DNA of 64,000 bases from Schlesneria sp. (GTDB lineage Bacteria > Planctomycetota > Planctomycetia > Planctomycetales > Planctomycetaceae). Where the stretch lies: positions 1 through 64,000 of the forward strand of contig JAQGHU010000011.1 of the NCBI GenBank assembly GCA_028291515.1. The letters are read 5' to 3'. Both the position numbers and the translations under genes were made by a program. This document shows, in pieces, positions 45,914-55,466 of this stretch. The first letter of the stretch is position 1; every line of letters starts with the position of its first letter. Under the pieces are notes generated by a model. It did not search any database, was not told the DNA's origin, and saw only the letters and a list, made by a program, of their open reading frames with translations.

Positions 45914-46537
45914 CTACTTGCGTTCGCGGACGTAGCGAACGCGGCAACCTCGCGCAATCGTCTCTTTTAGAGGCGGCATCTCACCTTTCAAGGTGGCTTC
46001 GATCGCGGCTTCGACGTGTTTCCTCTTCACTTTGGCAGCGTCCGAGACATCATCCAGCGCTCCCATGTACACCAGCTTGCGATCGCGATCGAAGACATAG
46101 AACTCGGGCGTGAAGATCGCTCCGTAGTCTTTGGCGATCTTCTGCGACTCATCGTAAACATAGTCAAAAGCAAACTCACGCTGCTTAGCTCGTTCGGTCA
46201 AAGCTGGCAAGGTGTCCTCTTTGACGCGATTCACGCACACGGCAACGACAGCGGCCTTGCCTTCTTTCCCACCATATTTCTTCGTCAGATCGTTGATCCG
46301 GTCTTCGTAGTCGACCGACGCCGCACACGAAACGCACGTGAATACCAGCACCAGCACTTCGCGATCCTTGTAATCGGTCAGTGAATGCGTCTTACCGTCC
46401 GTGCCCGGAAGATCCGCCCATGCCGGGGCTGCGTCGCCGATGCTGAGGACTTGATTGTATTCGCCCGCGCCGGCGGAACTGTGGACAATCGCAAACGCAC
46501 AGCAGATCACAACGCCAAAAGTCGCTCGCAACATCAT
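45914..46537 (-). CDS. Exported thioredoxin-fold (AhpC/TSA-like) protein
   Basis: A 207-residue redoxin with a signal peptide (LRATFGVVICCAFAIVHSSA). The fold starts at DAAPAWADLPGTDGKTHSLT, and the active-site segment is VFTCVSCAAS (C-x-x-C) after the beta-1 strand. The later block YGAIFTPEFYVFDRDRKLVY carries the cis-Pro strand. It probably performs thiol-disulfide exchange or peroxide reduction outside the cytoplasm. The ATG at 46537 is preferred because GGAAGGAA lies just upstream. It is 32 bp after the DUF1501 gene. Confidence 0.85.
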   Translation of the reverse strand: MMLRATFGVVICCAFAIVHSSAGAGEYNQVLSIGDAAPAWADLPGTDGKTHSLTDYKDREVLVLVFTCVSCAASVDYEDRINDLTKKYGGKEGKAAVVAVCVNRVKEDTLPALTERAKQREFAFDYVYDESQKIAKDYGAIFTPEFYVFDRDRKLVYMGALDDVSDAAKVKRKHVEAAIEATLKGEMPPLKETIARGCRVRYVRERK

Positions 46538-46569
46538 GGTGTTCCTTCCTCTACTCAACCGGGATTCGG

Positions 46570-48027
46570 TCAAGCCAGCAATTTACTGACGACGTTTCCG
46601 TGAACGTCCGTCAGCCGAAAGTTTCGACCCTGAAACTTGTAAGTCAACTTCAGGTGATCGATCCCCAGCAGGTGCAGCAATGTCGCTTGAAGATCATGCA
46701 CGTGGACACGATCTTCCACCGTGTAGTAACCGATCTCGTCCGTCGCCCCGATCGTTTGTCCAGTCTTAAACCCGCCACCCGTCATCCACATGGTGTAGGC
46801 ATCGATGTGGTGGTCCCGGCCAAGCAGCGTTTCGCGATCTTCACCTTGCGGCGTCCGTCCAAATTCGCCGCCCCATACGACAATCGTCTGATCCAGCAAC
46901 CCCCGCCGTTTGAGGTCGGCAACAAGGGCAGCGCAGCCTCGGTCCGTCTCGCGGCAGCGGTCGTCCAATGACTTCGACAAGTCGGTTCCGGCATTGCCGT
47001 GATGATCCCAATCGGTGTGATAAAGTTGGACGAACCGCACGCCGCGCTCCACCAGCCGACGTGCCAGCAGACAATTGTTGGCGAACGAGTGCTTCCCAGG
47101 TTCCGCACCGTAAAGATCGAGGGTCTCCTTCGTCTCGCCACTGAGATCCGTCAGTTCCGGTGCGCTCGATTGCATCCGATAGGCCATCTCGTAGGACGCG
47201 ATGCGAGTCGCAATTTCAGGATCTGCGGTCGTTTCGCGCCGCAAGGCATTCAAGTCATTGACCGTCGAAACAAAGTCGCGTTGGCGGTTCACATCGATTC
47301 CGGCGGGGCTCTCCAGATTCAGAATCGGCTCTTTACCCGAGCGAAATGGCACCCCCTGAAAATTCGTCGGCAGGAAGCCGCTCGCCCACAGCGGAGCCCC
47401 ACCGCGAGGCCCCCGTGGCCCCGATTGAAGCACGACGAATCCCGGCAGATTGCGCGATTCACTGCCCAACCCGTACGTCACCCACGCCCCCATGCTGGGC
47501 CGTCCCATAAACTGAGGAGACCCCGTATTGACGAACAGTTTCGCCGGACCGTGATTGAAGACATCCGTCGCCATCGACTTTACGAAGCACAGATCGTCGG
47601 CCACACCCGCCAGGTGAGGCAACAGTTCGCTGATCTCGGCTCCCGATTCGCCATGCCGCCCGAATTTGCGAACCGATCCCAGCAGTTTGGCGTCCGCTTT
47701 GATGAAGGCGAACCGCTTCCCCTTCACGTACGATTCGGGAATGACCTGGCCATGCAACTCGCGAAGCTTCGGTTTCTCGTCAAACAGTTCCAGTTGGCTG
47801 GGCCCGCCCGCCATGAACAGGAAGATCACAGCTTTCGCTTTGGGTTCGTGGTGCAGCCCACGACTGCCCGGGCTGAAGCCAAGAGGTTGAGTCTCGGCAA
47901 TGGCAGGTCGCTGATCCGCCATCAGCGATCCCAGGGCCATCGCACCAACACCGACGCGGCAATCCTGGAAAAAATGCCGTCGCGTGATTTCCTGCAACCG
48001 TCGATTTTCAGCGGCAAAGTCGTGCAT
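46570..48027 (-). CDS. DUF1501 family protein
   Basis: A 485-residue DUF1501 protein, a sulfatase-like alkaline-phosphatase-superfamily group very abundant in planctomycetes. The N-terminus has a Tat-like motif (TRRHFFQDCRVGVGAMALGS). Family blocks include IFLFMAGGPSQLELFDEKP, NHGPAKLFVNTG, SMGAWVTYGLGS and VVWGGEFGRTPQ. Such genes are usually paired with a DUF1553/DUF1549 gene, but none is adjacent here. Export to the periplasm via Tat is likely; the reaction is not known. It is followed by the redoxin gene at 32 bp. Confidence 0.93.
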   Translation of the reverse strand: MHDFAAENRRLQEITRRHFFQDCRVGVGAMALGSLMADQRPAIAETQPLGFSPGSRGLHHEPKAKAVIFLFMAGGPSQLELFDEKPKLRELHGQVIPESYVKGKRFAFIKADAKLLGSVRKFGRHGESGAEISELLPHLAGVADDLCFVKSMATDVFNHGPAKLFVNTGSPQFMGRPSMGAWVTYGLGSESRNLPGFVVLQSGPRGPRGGAPLWASGFLPTNFQGVPFRSGKEPILNLESPAGIDVNRQRDFVSTVNDLNALRRETTADPEIATRIASYEMAYRMQSSAPELTDLSGETKETLDLYGAEPGKHSFANNCLLARRLVERGVRFVQLYHTDWDHHGNAGTDLSKSLDDRCRETDRGCAALVADLKRRGLLDQTIVVWGGEFGRTPQGEDRETLLGRDHHIDAYTMWMTGGGFKTGQTIGATDEIGYYTVEDRVHVHDLQATLLHLLGIDHLKLTYKFQGRNFRLTDVHGNVVSKLLA

Positions 48028-48121
48028 CGGACTAGCCTTCCAAACGGGGATGATCTCATCTGTCGATGATGTTCGCCGCCGTCGTTGGTTGCAACCAAGA
48101 AACCACGCGATTCAGACTACG

Positions 48122-50212
48122 CTACGACTTCAGCCCCGAATGCTTCAGCAACGCGTCGACCTTCGGCTCGCGTCCGCGGAACGCCCGGAAGACTTCCATT
48201 GGATGAGCACCGCCACCCAGCGAGAGGACCGTATCGCGGAACCGACGCCCAATCGATGTCACCTTGGCGACATCATCGAGTCCCGCTTCCTCGAACGCAC
48301 CGAACGCGTCCGCGCTCAGGATTTCAGCCCACTTATAGCTGTAGTAGCCCGCTGCATAGCCGCCGCTGAAGATATGCTGGAACGAACACAACGATCGGTC
48401 CTCGGGCAGCAGCGGCAGCACACTGGTTTCTTTGCTGAGGCGGCGAATCAGATCGTGCGGAGTCTCAGTGTCCGCCGGGTCATATTCCGCATGCAGCGTG
48501 ATGTCTGTCATGCCGAACAGCAGTTGCCGCAGCATCATCGATCCCGCGCGATAGTTCTTCGCGGCGCGAACCTTCTCAAACAGAGCGACCGGCAACGGTT
48601 CCCCCGTTTGATAGTGGCCGGTCAGGCTCAGCAATGTCGGCTGGTGGTAGCACCAATTCTCCATGAACTGGCTTGGTAATTCGACCGCATCCCACTCGAT
48701 GCCGTTAATGCCGGCGGCATCAGCGAAATCGACTTTGGTCAACATGTGCTGCAGGCCATGTCCCATTTCGTGGAACAGCGTCTCGACTTCTCGAAAGGAC
48801 ATCAAACTCGGCGTATCACCGTGCGGCGGGGTCTGGTTGCAGACCAGATGGGCCACCGGCAACTGTAGCTTGTCGCCAACGCGTCGACGGCCCAGGCAAT
48901 CGTCCATCCACGCCCCGCCACGCTTGTTCTCGGGCCGCGAGAACGGATCGAGATAGAACGCCGCGATCTGCGCGCCGCTTTCGTCATGCACTTGATAGAA
49001 CCGAACATCAGGATGCCAGATGCTGATCCCGTCCTTCACCTGACGAACGGTGATTCCAAACAACCGATGCAGCAACTGGAACAGGCCGTCCAGCACCTTT
49101 TCGAACGGGAAGTATGGACGCAGTTCGTCGTCGGTATAGGCGTAGCGTTCTTCGCGCAATCGCTCGGCCCAGAAGCCGACATCCCACACGTTCAATTCCG
49201 AAGTGTCGCCGCGCGATTCTTTCAAAGTCCGAATATCCTGCAGATCTTGCACGGCAGCCTGCCACGACGCCTCGCGCAGGTCGCGGAACATCTGACGCAC
49301 GGCATCGACGTTGGGTGCCATCTTGCGAGCCAGGCTGACTTCGGCGAAGTTTTGATAGCCCAGCAGATGGGCCTTCTCGCGACGCAGGGCCAGTAGTCGA
49401 GTCACCAGCGGGCCATTATCGAGTTCGCCCGACGAAGCGCGAGTGACGAATGCACGGTAAAGCTGTTCGCGGAGATCGCGGTTGCGACAATGCTCCATGA
49501 ACGGCGTGAACAACGGGCCTTCCAGAGTGACACGCCACGGGCCCGCCTCGGGCGTGGCCTTCACCCCGGCGTCGGCATGAGCGGTGCTCCAGGCTCGCGC
49601 GGCCTGGTTACGCAACGTCGTGGGCCACCCTTCGGCGTCCTTCTGATCGTTCACTTCCAAGCCGTACGCCTTGGTCGCGTCGAGAACATGATTCGAGAAT
49701 TCGGTGGCGGCTTGAGAAAGCTCATGCTCAATCGCGTTGAATCGATCTCGCTGCTTTCCCGTCAAGGCGATCCCGGATAGCTCGGCCCCTTTGATCCGGT
49801 CGGTGATGATCCGCTGCTGTGGCTGGCTCAACGTGGTCCACTCGCTGCTGTCCCGCAGTTGCTTCAGCGTCTTGTAAATCGGCTCGCTCTGGCTGGCTCG
49901 CAGCCCGAACTGCACGACTTCTGGCAACACGGTCTCATAGGCCGTTCTCAGGGAGTCTGAATTCAGGACGCCGAACAGATGCCCGACCGGCTTCCAGCCG
50001 TATTCGAACGGGCGATCAAGCTCTTCCAGACGGCCAATCGTCCCGTGCCAGGTGGGAGTCAATTCGGATTCGATGGCCGTCAGCTTTTCGTTGGAATCCG
50101 CCAACACATGCCGAACCGCGGGAACGATTTGTTCCGGGCGGATCGCCGCAAAATCAGGCAATCCCGACGTCGCCAGCAGGGGATTATTGATGAGCATTAC
50201 GTCGTCTGACAT
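48122..50212 (-). CDS. M3-family oligopeptidase (OpdA/PrlC-like)
   Basis: A 696-residue zinc oligopeptidase. The catalytic motif HEMGH lies in VETLFHEMGHGLQHML near residue 480. The third ligand Glu is in the following ~25 residues (GIEWDAVELPSQFMENW). The N-terminal helical half and the C-terminal LLPEDRSLCSFQHIFSGGYA block are typical of oligopeptidase A. It degrades short peptides in the cytoplasm. AAGGA 8 nt upstream favours ATG 50212 over an upstream in-frame ATG at 50233. Confidence 0.95.
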   Translation of the reverse strand: MSDDVMLINNPLLATSGLPDFAAIRPEQIVPAVRHVLADSNEKLTAIESELTPTWHGTIGRLEELDRPFEYGWKPVGHLFGVLNSDSLRTAYETVLPEVVQFGLRASQSEPIYKTLKQLRDSSEWTTLSQPQQRIITDRIKGAELSGIALTGKQRDRFNAIEHELSQAATEFSNHVLDATKAYGLEVNDQKDAEGWPTTLRNQAARAWSTAHADAGVKATPEAGPWRVTLEGPLFTPFMEHCRNRDLREQLYRAFVTRASSGELDNGPLVTRLLALRREKAHLLGYQNFAEVSLARKMAPNVDAVRQMFRDLREASWQAAVQDLQDIRTLKESRGDTSELNVWDVGFWAERLREERYAYTDDELRPYFPFEKVLDGLFQLLHRLFGITVRQVKDGISIWHPDVRFYQVHDESGAQIAAFYLDPFSRPENKRGGAWMDDCLGRRRVGDKLQLPVAHLVCNQTPPHGDTPSLMSFREVETLFHEMGHGLQHMLTKVDFADAAGINGIEWDAVELPSQFMENWCYHQPTLLSLTGHYQTGEPLPVALFEKVRAAKNYRAGSMMLRQLLFGMTDITLHAEYDPADTETPHDLIRRLSKETSVLPLLPEDRSLCSFQHIFSGGYAAGYYSYKWAEILSADAFGAFEEAGLDDVAKVTSIGRRFRDTVLSLGGGAHPMEVFRAFRGREPKVDALLKHSGLKS

Positions 50213-50474
50213 CGCAGAATCCTTCAACATCACAGCACCGGTTTCCCGGCGTTTCTGAACTACAATTGCACGGACATTCGAGTTCGAAGTTTAGACGGAA
50301 GGAACGGACGATGCATCCCGCCCCAGCCAAAAATCGGTCACCTCATTTCAGATATGACGTAAGATCTTTACAAACGACTGGCGAACCAGCATCGTAACAG
50401 GGTATGTTGATTTCGCTTTCGATAGAATTTCCCTGTTGGGCCGGTCCAATTCTCAATCGCTTATGGAGTTTGCG

Positions 50475-51662
50475 ATGGTCTCGTCGCGTATCATAAATCT
50501 ATCAATGTCCGCCCTGGCCCTGCTTGGATCGGCAACGTTGTTCTTCGCGGTTGCGTCCTGCTCATCGTCGGTGGCACCTTCCACTGTCCGTGCCGAAGAT
50601 GGTGCCAAGGCCACGTCTGAAGAAACTGATCCCGATTTCATTGTTCCCGACGGAACACCGGATGAGATCAATGAATTCGTCGAGAAGCTGAAGAAGAAGC
50701 GCCCGAAGTTTGCCAATCGGCAGGAATTCATCGACTACACCGTCAAGGCGCAGAGGGCGATCATCACTGCTGGGGACAAGATCCTCAAGCAGGACACGAC
50801 CGAGAAGATCGCCGCCAGCGCGGCAGAGATGAAGCTCGGCGCACTGACGATGCTCGCCTCGGGTTCAATCGAAGATTATCCCCAGCAAGCGATGGAAGCC
50901 GTCACCAAATTGAAGGCCGATGAACGTCCGGCTGTCGTCAAAGTTGCCAACCAATTCTGGAATGACATCCGCATCTTCAATGCCGCCACGATGACTCCAG
51001 AGGCGCGCAAAGAACTGGTTAAGGAACTGGTGGATGCCGTCACGGAATCGAAGTTCTCACGCGAATCTCTGGGAGCCGCCACCCGACTGGGCGACGTTCT
51101 TGCCTCCAAAGAAAAGACCGAGGAAGCCGGCCAGCTTTACGATCGTCTCGCCTTGGCTGCTTCGGAATCCAGTGACGCCAAGTTTCAAAAGAATGCCGAA
51201 CGATTCGAATCGATCGCCCGCCGCATGCGACTGCCAGGTCAATTCATGTCACTGGAAGGGAAAGTCCTGAGCGGCGGCGAACTCGACTGGGCTTCCTATC
51301 GCGGCAAAGTCGTGCTGGTCGATTTCTGGGCCACCTGGTGCGGCCCCTGCATCGCCGAGTTGCCTAACGTCAAAGAGAACTACAAGAAGTACCACGACAA
51401 GGGTTTCGATGTCGTTGGCATCAGCCTCGATCAAGCTCGCGACAAGCTGGACAAATTTGTCGAGAAGGAAGAACTCCCCTGGACGCAACTTTACGATGAA
51501 GTCGTTCAGAAGGGTGAAGGCTGGAACCATCCCATGGCCCGCTTCTACGGCATCAATGCCATTCCCGCCGCCATCCTGCTGGATAAAGAGGGAAAAGTCG
51601 TCTCGATGGCCGCTCGAGGCGAAGAATTGCCAAAGTTGCTCGAGAAGCTGTTAGGTAAATAG
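50475..51662 (+). CDS. TlpA-like thioredoxin-fold protein, exported
   Basis: A 395-residue protein with a membrane-targeting N-terminus (LSMSALALLGSATLFFAVAS, then C), possibly a lipoprotein signal with Cys near residue 29. Residues ~50-250 are helical and rich in Lys/Glu with no named family. Residues ~250-395 are a TlpA/ResA thioredoxin domain with active site WATWCGPCIAEL. It probably reduces or exchanges disulfides at the membrane, for example in cytochrome maturation. The ATG at 50475 follows GGAG at 6 nt. It is followed by another redoxin-containing protein gene in the same direction. Confidence 0.88.
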   Translation: MVSSRIINLSMSALALLGSATLFFAVASCSSSVAPSTVRAEDGAKATSEETDPDFIVPDGTPDEINEFVEKLKKKRPKFANRQEFIDYTVKAQRAIITAGDKILKQDTTEKIAASAAEMKLGALTMLASGSIEDYPQQAMEAVTKLKADERPAVVKVANQFWNDIRIFNAATMTPEARKELVKELVDAVTESKFSRESLGAATRLGDVLASKEKTEEAGQLYDRLALAASESSDAKFQKNAERFESIARRMRLPGQFMSLEGKVLSGGELDWASYRGKVVLVDFWATWCGPCIAELPNVKENYKKYHDKGFDVVGISLDQARDKLDKFVEKEELPWTQLYDEVVQKGEGWNHPMARFYGINAIPAAILLDKEGKVVSMAARGEELPKLLEKLLGK

Positions 51663-51767
51663 GTAAAGCAGAATGATTCGATCCGACTGACCTCTCCGTG
51701 TGAAATCGACATGCGTGAGGACCGGACTTGTCCTGTCCAAGATGGATTGGTGAACGGAGAGGTGACA

Positions 51768-54170
51768 ATGGTGCGCTGGTTGCCATTCTTGATCTGTTTC
51801 GCAGGTCAACTTGCCTGGTCTGCGGAAGAAGCCCCCAGTGCGACGAACCCGGAGAATGGCATCAAGCCAGGCCATTCCCTGCATGGGGAGGCCTTTGACG
51901 AAGGGCCCCGTCGCGCGGCGTATTTGATGGGAACGACCGGCAACGTCTCGTTCCCCATCACTTCCAAGCATCCGCAAGCCCAGGCATTCTTCAACCAGGG
52001 CATCGGTCAACTTCACGGCTTCTGGTACTTCGAGGCCGAACGCTCGTTCCGCCAGGTTTGCCTGCTCGACCATGATTGCGCCATGGCCTATTGGGGCATG
52101 GCTCTGGCCAACGTCAACAATGACAAACGAGCAAAGCTATTCATCGCCGACGCAGTTAAACGCACAGGCTCCGTGACCGAGCGTGAGAAAATGTACATCG
52201 ACGCCTTGGACGCCTGGTACAAGGCGGAAACCGGCGACGAAAAGAAACGGAAGTCCCGCGCTCAGAACTACGTCACGGCACTCGAAAATATCGTCCACAA
52301 GTTCCCCGACGATGTGGAGGCCCGCGCGATGCTCGGCCTGTTCCTGTGGCAGAATCGTTCCGACTTGTCGATCGCCAGTTATTTCGCCATCGACGCGTTG
52401 ATGAACAACACGTTGGCAATCAATCCACTGCATCCCGTGCATCACTATCGAGTCCACCTGTGGGACAACGACAAAGCCTCGCAGGCGGTAAACTCGGCCG
52501 AGAACTGTGGTCGGTCCGCTCCGGGCATTGCCCATATGTGGCATATGTCGGGACATACCTATTCGGATCTGAAGCAGTATTTCGACGCCGCCTGGCACCA
52601 GGAAGCATCAGCCAGAACAGATCATGCCTACATGATGCGTGACGTGATTTTCCCGGACGCCATCCACAACTTCGCCCACAACAACGAATGGCTGGTTCGC
52701 GACCTTCAGAATGTGGGGCGAGCCAAAGACGCCATCGCTTTGTCGCGGAATGCCATCGAGTTGCCGCGGCATCCCAAGTACAACACGTTTCCCGCCGGCG
52801 GAAAGAGTGCTCACTACGGCCGATTGCGACTCTATGAAAGCTACACTCAGTTCGAGATGTGGGATGCGCTGATCGCCGATGCCCAGACGCAGTATCTCGG
52901 CCCGGTGGAAGATCACACCGAACTCGTGAAACGACTTCGCCTGCTGGGACGAGCCTACTTCCGCAAGGGCGATGTCGAGCATGGCCAGGCACAACTGGCG
53001 GCACTTGAACGTCGTCTGAAACGCGTCAATCAAGATCGGACTGAGGCCGTCGATGTCGCGGTCGCGAAGGCACGGTTTGAGGGCAAAGATGCGAAAGCCG
53101 TCGAAGCGGCCGAAAACCAGGCCAAACAACCCACCAATGAAAAGATTCGCCTCCTCGAACGAGCCGTCGATGAACTGCAAGGATATGTGCTGCTGCATAA
53201 CGGCAAGCCAGCCGAAGCACTCGATCGACTGAAGAAGGCGGCGGGCCTCTCTGACGAATACCTCGCCGAAATCGAGTTTCAAGCGGGCAAAAAAGACGAA
53301 GCTCTAAAGACCCTGCAAAAGCTTGTCGACAACAACAAGAACGAAGTCCTGCCGCTGACGGCCCTGACGCTGATGCAGTGGCACCAGGGTAAAAAGGACG
53401 AAGCCAAACAGACATTGGAAAAGTTGCGAGACATCTCCGGTGCGATCGATATCGATGTCGCCCCGTTCATTCGGCTCACCCCAATCGCCGCAGAACTCGG
53501 GTTTACTGCCGATTGGCGAAAGGCAAGGCCCGTCGCGAAAAATGCAGCCGATCTGCCCCCCCTCGCGGTCTTAGGTCCCCTTCATTGGTCGCCTTCACCA
53601 GCCAAGGACTGGGCTTTGCCGGATGTAACCGGCAAACTCCACACGCTGGCACAGCATCGTGGTCGCCCTGTCGTAGTCGTCTTCTATCTCGGACATGGTT
53701 GCCTGCATTGCGCCGAACAACTGCAAGCCTTCGCCCCGAAGACGGCCGAATTCGAGCAAGCGGGAATCTCGCTGGTCGCGATCAGCACCGACAACCCAAC
53801 CGATCTCAAGAAGTCACACGAAAGCTATCAGAAGGACGGAACGTTCCCCTTCCCGCTGGTCTCCGACGATGCCTTCGTCGCCTTCAAGCAATATCACGTG
53901 TTTGACGATTTCGAAAATGTCCCATTGCACGCCACGTTCTTGATCGACGAACTCGGCCGCATCCGCTGGCATGACATCGGAGCCGAACCCTTCATGGACG
54001 TGAACTTCGTCCTGAAAGAATCCAAGCGACTGCTGTTTCCCAATCAAATTCAAGAAGTCCCCGAACCCCCAATTTTGAACGAAGACGTCCCCGCGGATGC
54101 CCTCGATCCTCGAAATGTTTTCCCCGCCCCAAGCGTACCGACTCCAAAGCCAAGCGTCATGGGCGGCTAA
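51768..54170 (+). CDS. TPR protein with C-terminal peroxiredoxin-like domain
   Basis: An 800-residue secreted protein with a signal peptide (LPFLICFAGQLAWSAEEA). Residues ~60-600 hold TPR-like helical repeats (AQAFFNQGIGQLHGFWYFEA, ERSFRQVCLLDHDCAMAYWG and similar). Residues ~620-780 form an AhpC/TSA domain with the active segment YLGHGCLHCAEQLQAF (C-x-x-C). The combination is common in planctomycetes. The ATG at 51768 follows GGAGAGGTGACA. The domain joins thiol redox activity to a protein-binding scaffold; its client is unknown. Confidence 0.88.
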   Translation: MVRWLPFLICFAGQLAWSAEEAPSATNPENGIKPGHSLHGEAFDEGPRRAAYLMGTTGNVSFPITSKHPQAQAFFNQGIGQLHGFWYFEAERSFRQVCLLDHDCAMAYWGMALANVNNDKRAKLFIADAVKRTGSVTEREKMYIDALDAWYKAETGDEKKRKSRAQNYVTALENIVHKFPDDVEARAMLGLFLWQNRSDLSIASYFAIDALMNNTLAINPLHPVHHYRVHLWDNDKASQAVNSAENCGRSAPGIAHMWHMSGHTYSDLKQYFDAAWHQEASARTDHAYMMRDVIFPDAIHNFAHNNEWLVRDLQNVGRAKDAIALSRNAIELPRHPKYNTFPAGGKSAHYGRLRLYESYTQFEMWDALIADAQTQYLGPVEDHTELVKRLRLLGRAYFRKGDVEHGQAQLAALERRLKRVNQDRTEAVDVAVAKARFEGKDAKAVEAAENQAKQPTNEKIRLLERAVDELQGYVLLHNGKPAEALDRLKKAAGLSDEYLAEIEFQAGKKDEALKTLQKLVDNNKNEVLPLTALTLMQWHQGKKDEAKQTLEKLRDISGAIDIDVAPFIRLTPIAAELGFTADWRKARPVAKNAADLPPLAVLGPLHWSPSPAKDWALPDVTGKLHTLAQHRGRPVVVVFYLGHGCLHCAEQLQAFAPKTAEFEQAGISLVAISTDNPTDLKKSHESYQKDGTFPFPLVSDDAFVAFKQYHVFDDFENVPLHATFLIDELGRIRWHDIGAEPFMDVNFVLKESKRLLFPNQIQEVPEPPILNEDVPADALDPRNVFPAPSVPTPKPSVMGG

Positions 54171-54176
54171 GCTTCG

Positions 54177-54668
54177 ATGAAGCCAACGGTCAAAGATCTT
54201 AGTCAGTTCGTCGCTGCTGCGTTGGGATACGATCTACTGAGCCTGAGTGAAGTCGTGGCGTGGGGCGACGAGGTCATTGCCAGCAATGATCAGCCACCCA
54301 CATGGGCACTCGATCTCGCGATGGCATCTGATCTCGAGGCCATCGGCTCAACACTACGGCAGATGGAATGGCGGCCGGACTGTTCAACACCACTGACGAC
54401 CGAGCGTCTTCTGGTAGGGCTGTTGAGGAGACACTGGATCAACGGCAAAGTCGACGACCAGAAAGCAGCATCACTCTTGTGGCAAATCCTCCTTATGTCG
54501 GATCAGGAGAGTGCCTTCGGCCAATTCATCGATATCGAGTCCGTGCGGAAACTTCACTATCGCGAATATTTGGACGAATTCCCCCATTGCGATGACATTC
54601 CGTGGCAACTCAACCAGATCTTCACTTCCTGCTCGTCTCTTGCTGAACTTCTCCCGGCTTGGATCTGA
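54177..54668 (+). CDS. Hypothetical protein, 163 residues
   Basis: A 163-residue acidic, soluble protein beginning MKPTVKDLSQFVAAALGYDL, rich in Leu, Asp and Trp and mostly helical by pattern. No signal peptide, membrane helix or catalytic motif is visible and I recognise no family. It starts 6 bp after the TPR-redoxin gene stop, so it may be co-transcribed with it. Base composition is like its neighbours. Confidence 0.6.
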   Translation: MKPTVKDLSQFVAAALGYDLLSLSEVVAWGDEVIASNDQPPTWALDLAMASDLEAIGSTLRQMEWRPDCSTPLTTERLLVGLLRRHWINGKVDDQKAASLLWQILLMSDQESAFGQFIDIESVRKLHYREYLDEFPHCDDIPWQLNQIFTSCSSLAELLPAWI

Positions 54669-54837
54669 TCGCAACGATCTTTTGATCCGACCACCGTCCC
54701 CGCACGTTTCCAAAGACAGTTCAGCTAAGTTCAGTGAATGGTCTCCGCGACCATGCAGGATCTCGATCGAATCCATTAGACTGCGGCACTCTTAAACAGC
54801 GAAGCAGCCACATCAGTGGAAAGGATCGACACATACC

Positions 54838-55452
54838 ATGAAAAACGAATTTGAAGGATCTCCCAAATCGTGGCCTCCCCTGGGCCTCCCCATTGGAAGC
54901 GTCCGGGCCCTGTTAACCTTGATCGTCCTGGCCGTCGTTGTGACGCGATTGGCGCGAGGCTTAGACGTGGAAGCGCTGTGGGTGCAGACACTTTTGATCG
55001 CCCTGGCACATTACTTTACGTCGCGACGATTTGTCTCGTTGCCGCCGGACGTGATGGTCCGCCTGGAAGAAGAGGGGATTCTCGAACCGGAACGGCATCC
55101 CCTGTTCCTGCCGAAGAATTCGATTCGACTCCTGATCGTATTGGCGTTCGTCGGATTAGCCGTCTACTTGTATCGTGAAAATCAGTTCCATGCGGGTCAT
55201 CCGGCCGTGCAACTCGTCGGAGTCGTGTCTGCTTATCTGCTGGGAGCTGTCGCACGCACTATCGGCGGCTGGATCAATCGACGACGCGCAACTCCACCGA
55301 CGGGAACCTGGGGCGACATCAAAGCCATGACGGTTCTGGTGGTGCTGGTCCTCGCTGCAATTCCCGAGTTCCTGAACATGCAGCTCAACCTACCGCCGGT
55401 CTTTCACCAGATCGCGCTCGCCATGATGCTGTTCTACTATGGCTCGCGATAA
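54838..55452 (+). CDS. Multi-pass membrane protein of unknown function
   Basis: A 204-residue protein with about five membrane helices (ALLTLIVLAVVVTRLA, LIVLAFVGLAVYLY, LVGVVSAYLLGAVA, MTVLVVLVLAAIPEFL, IALAMMLFYYG). The helices alternate with charged loops (RLEEEGILEPERHPLF). No family is recognised. A strong bidirectional hairpin begins 20 bp after the stop codon. Confidence 0.7.
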   Translation: MKNEFEGSPKSWPPLGLPIGSVRALLTLIVLAVVVTRLARGLDVEALWVQTLLIALAHYFTSRRFVSLPPDVMVRLEEEGILEPERHPLFLPKNSIRLLIVLAFVGLAVYLYRENQFHAGHPAVQLVGVVSAYLLGAVARTIGGWINRRRATPPTGTWGDIKAMTVLVVLVLAAIPEFLNMQLNLPPVFHQIALAMMLFYYGSR

Positions 55453-55466
55453 CGACGTGACGACAT

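Noticed and set aside
46999-48069. A 356-codon plus-strand frame opposite the DUF1501 gene
   Set aside because: It is antisense to a gene with clear family motifs. Its Arg/Pro/His-rich product is typical of a shadow frame.
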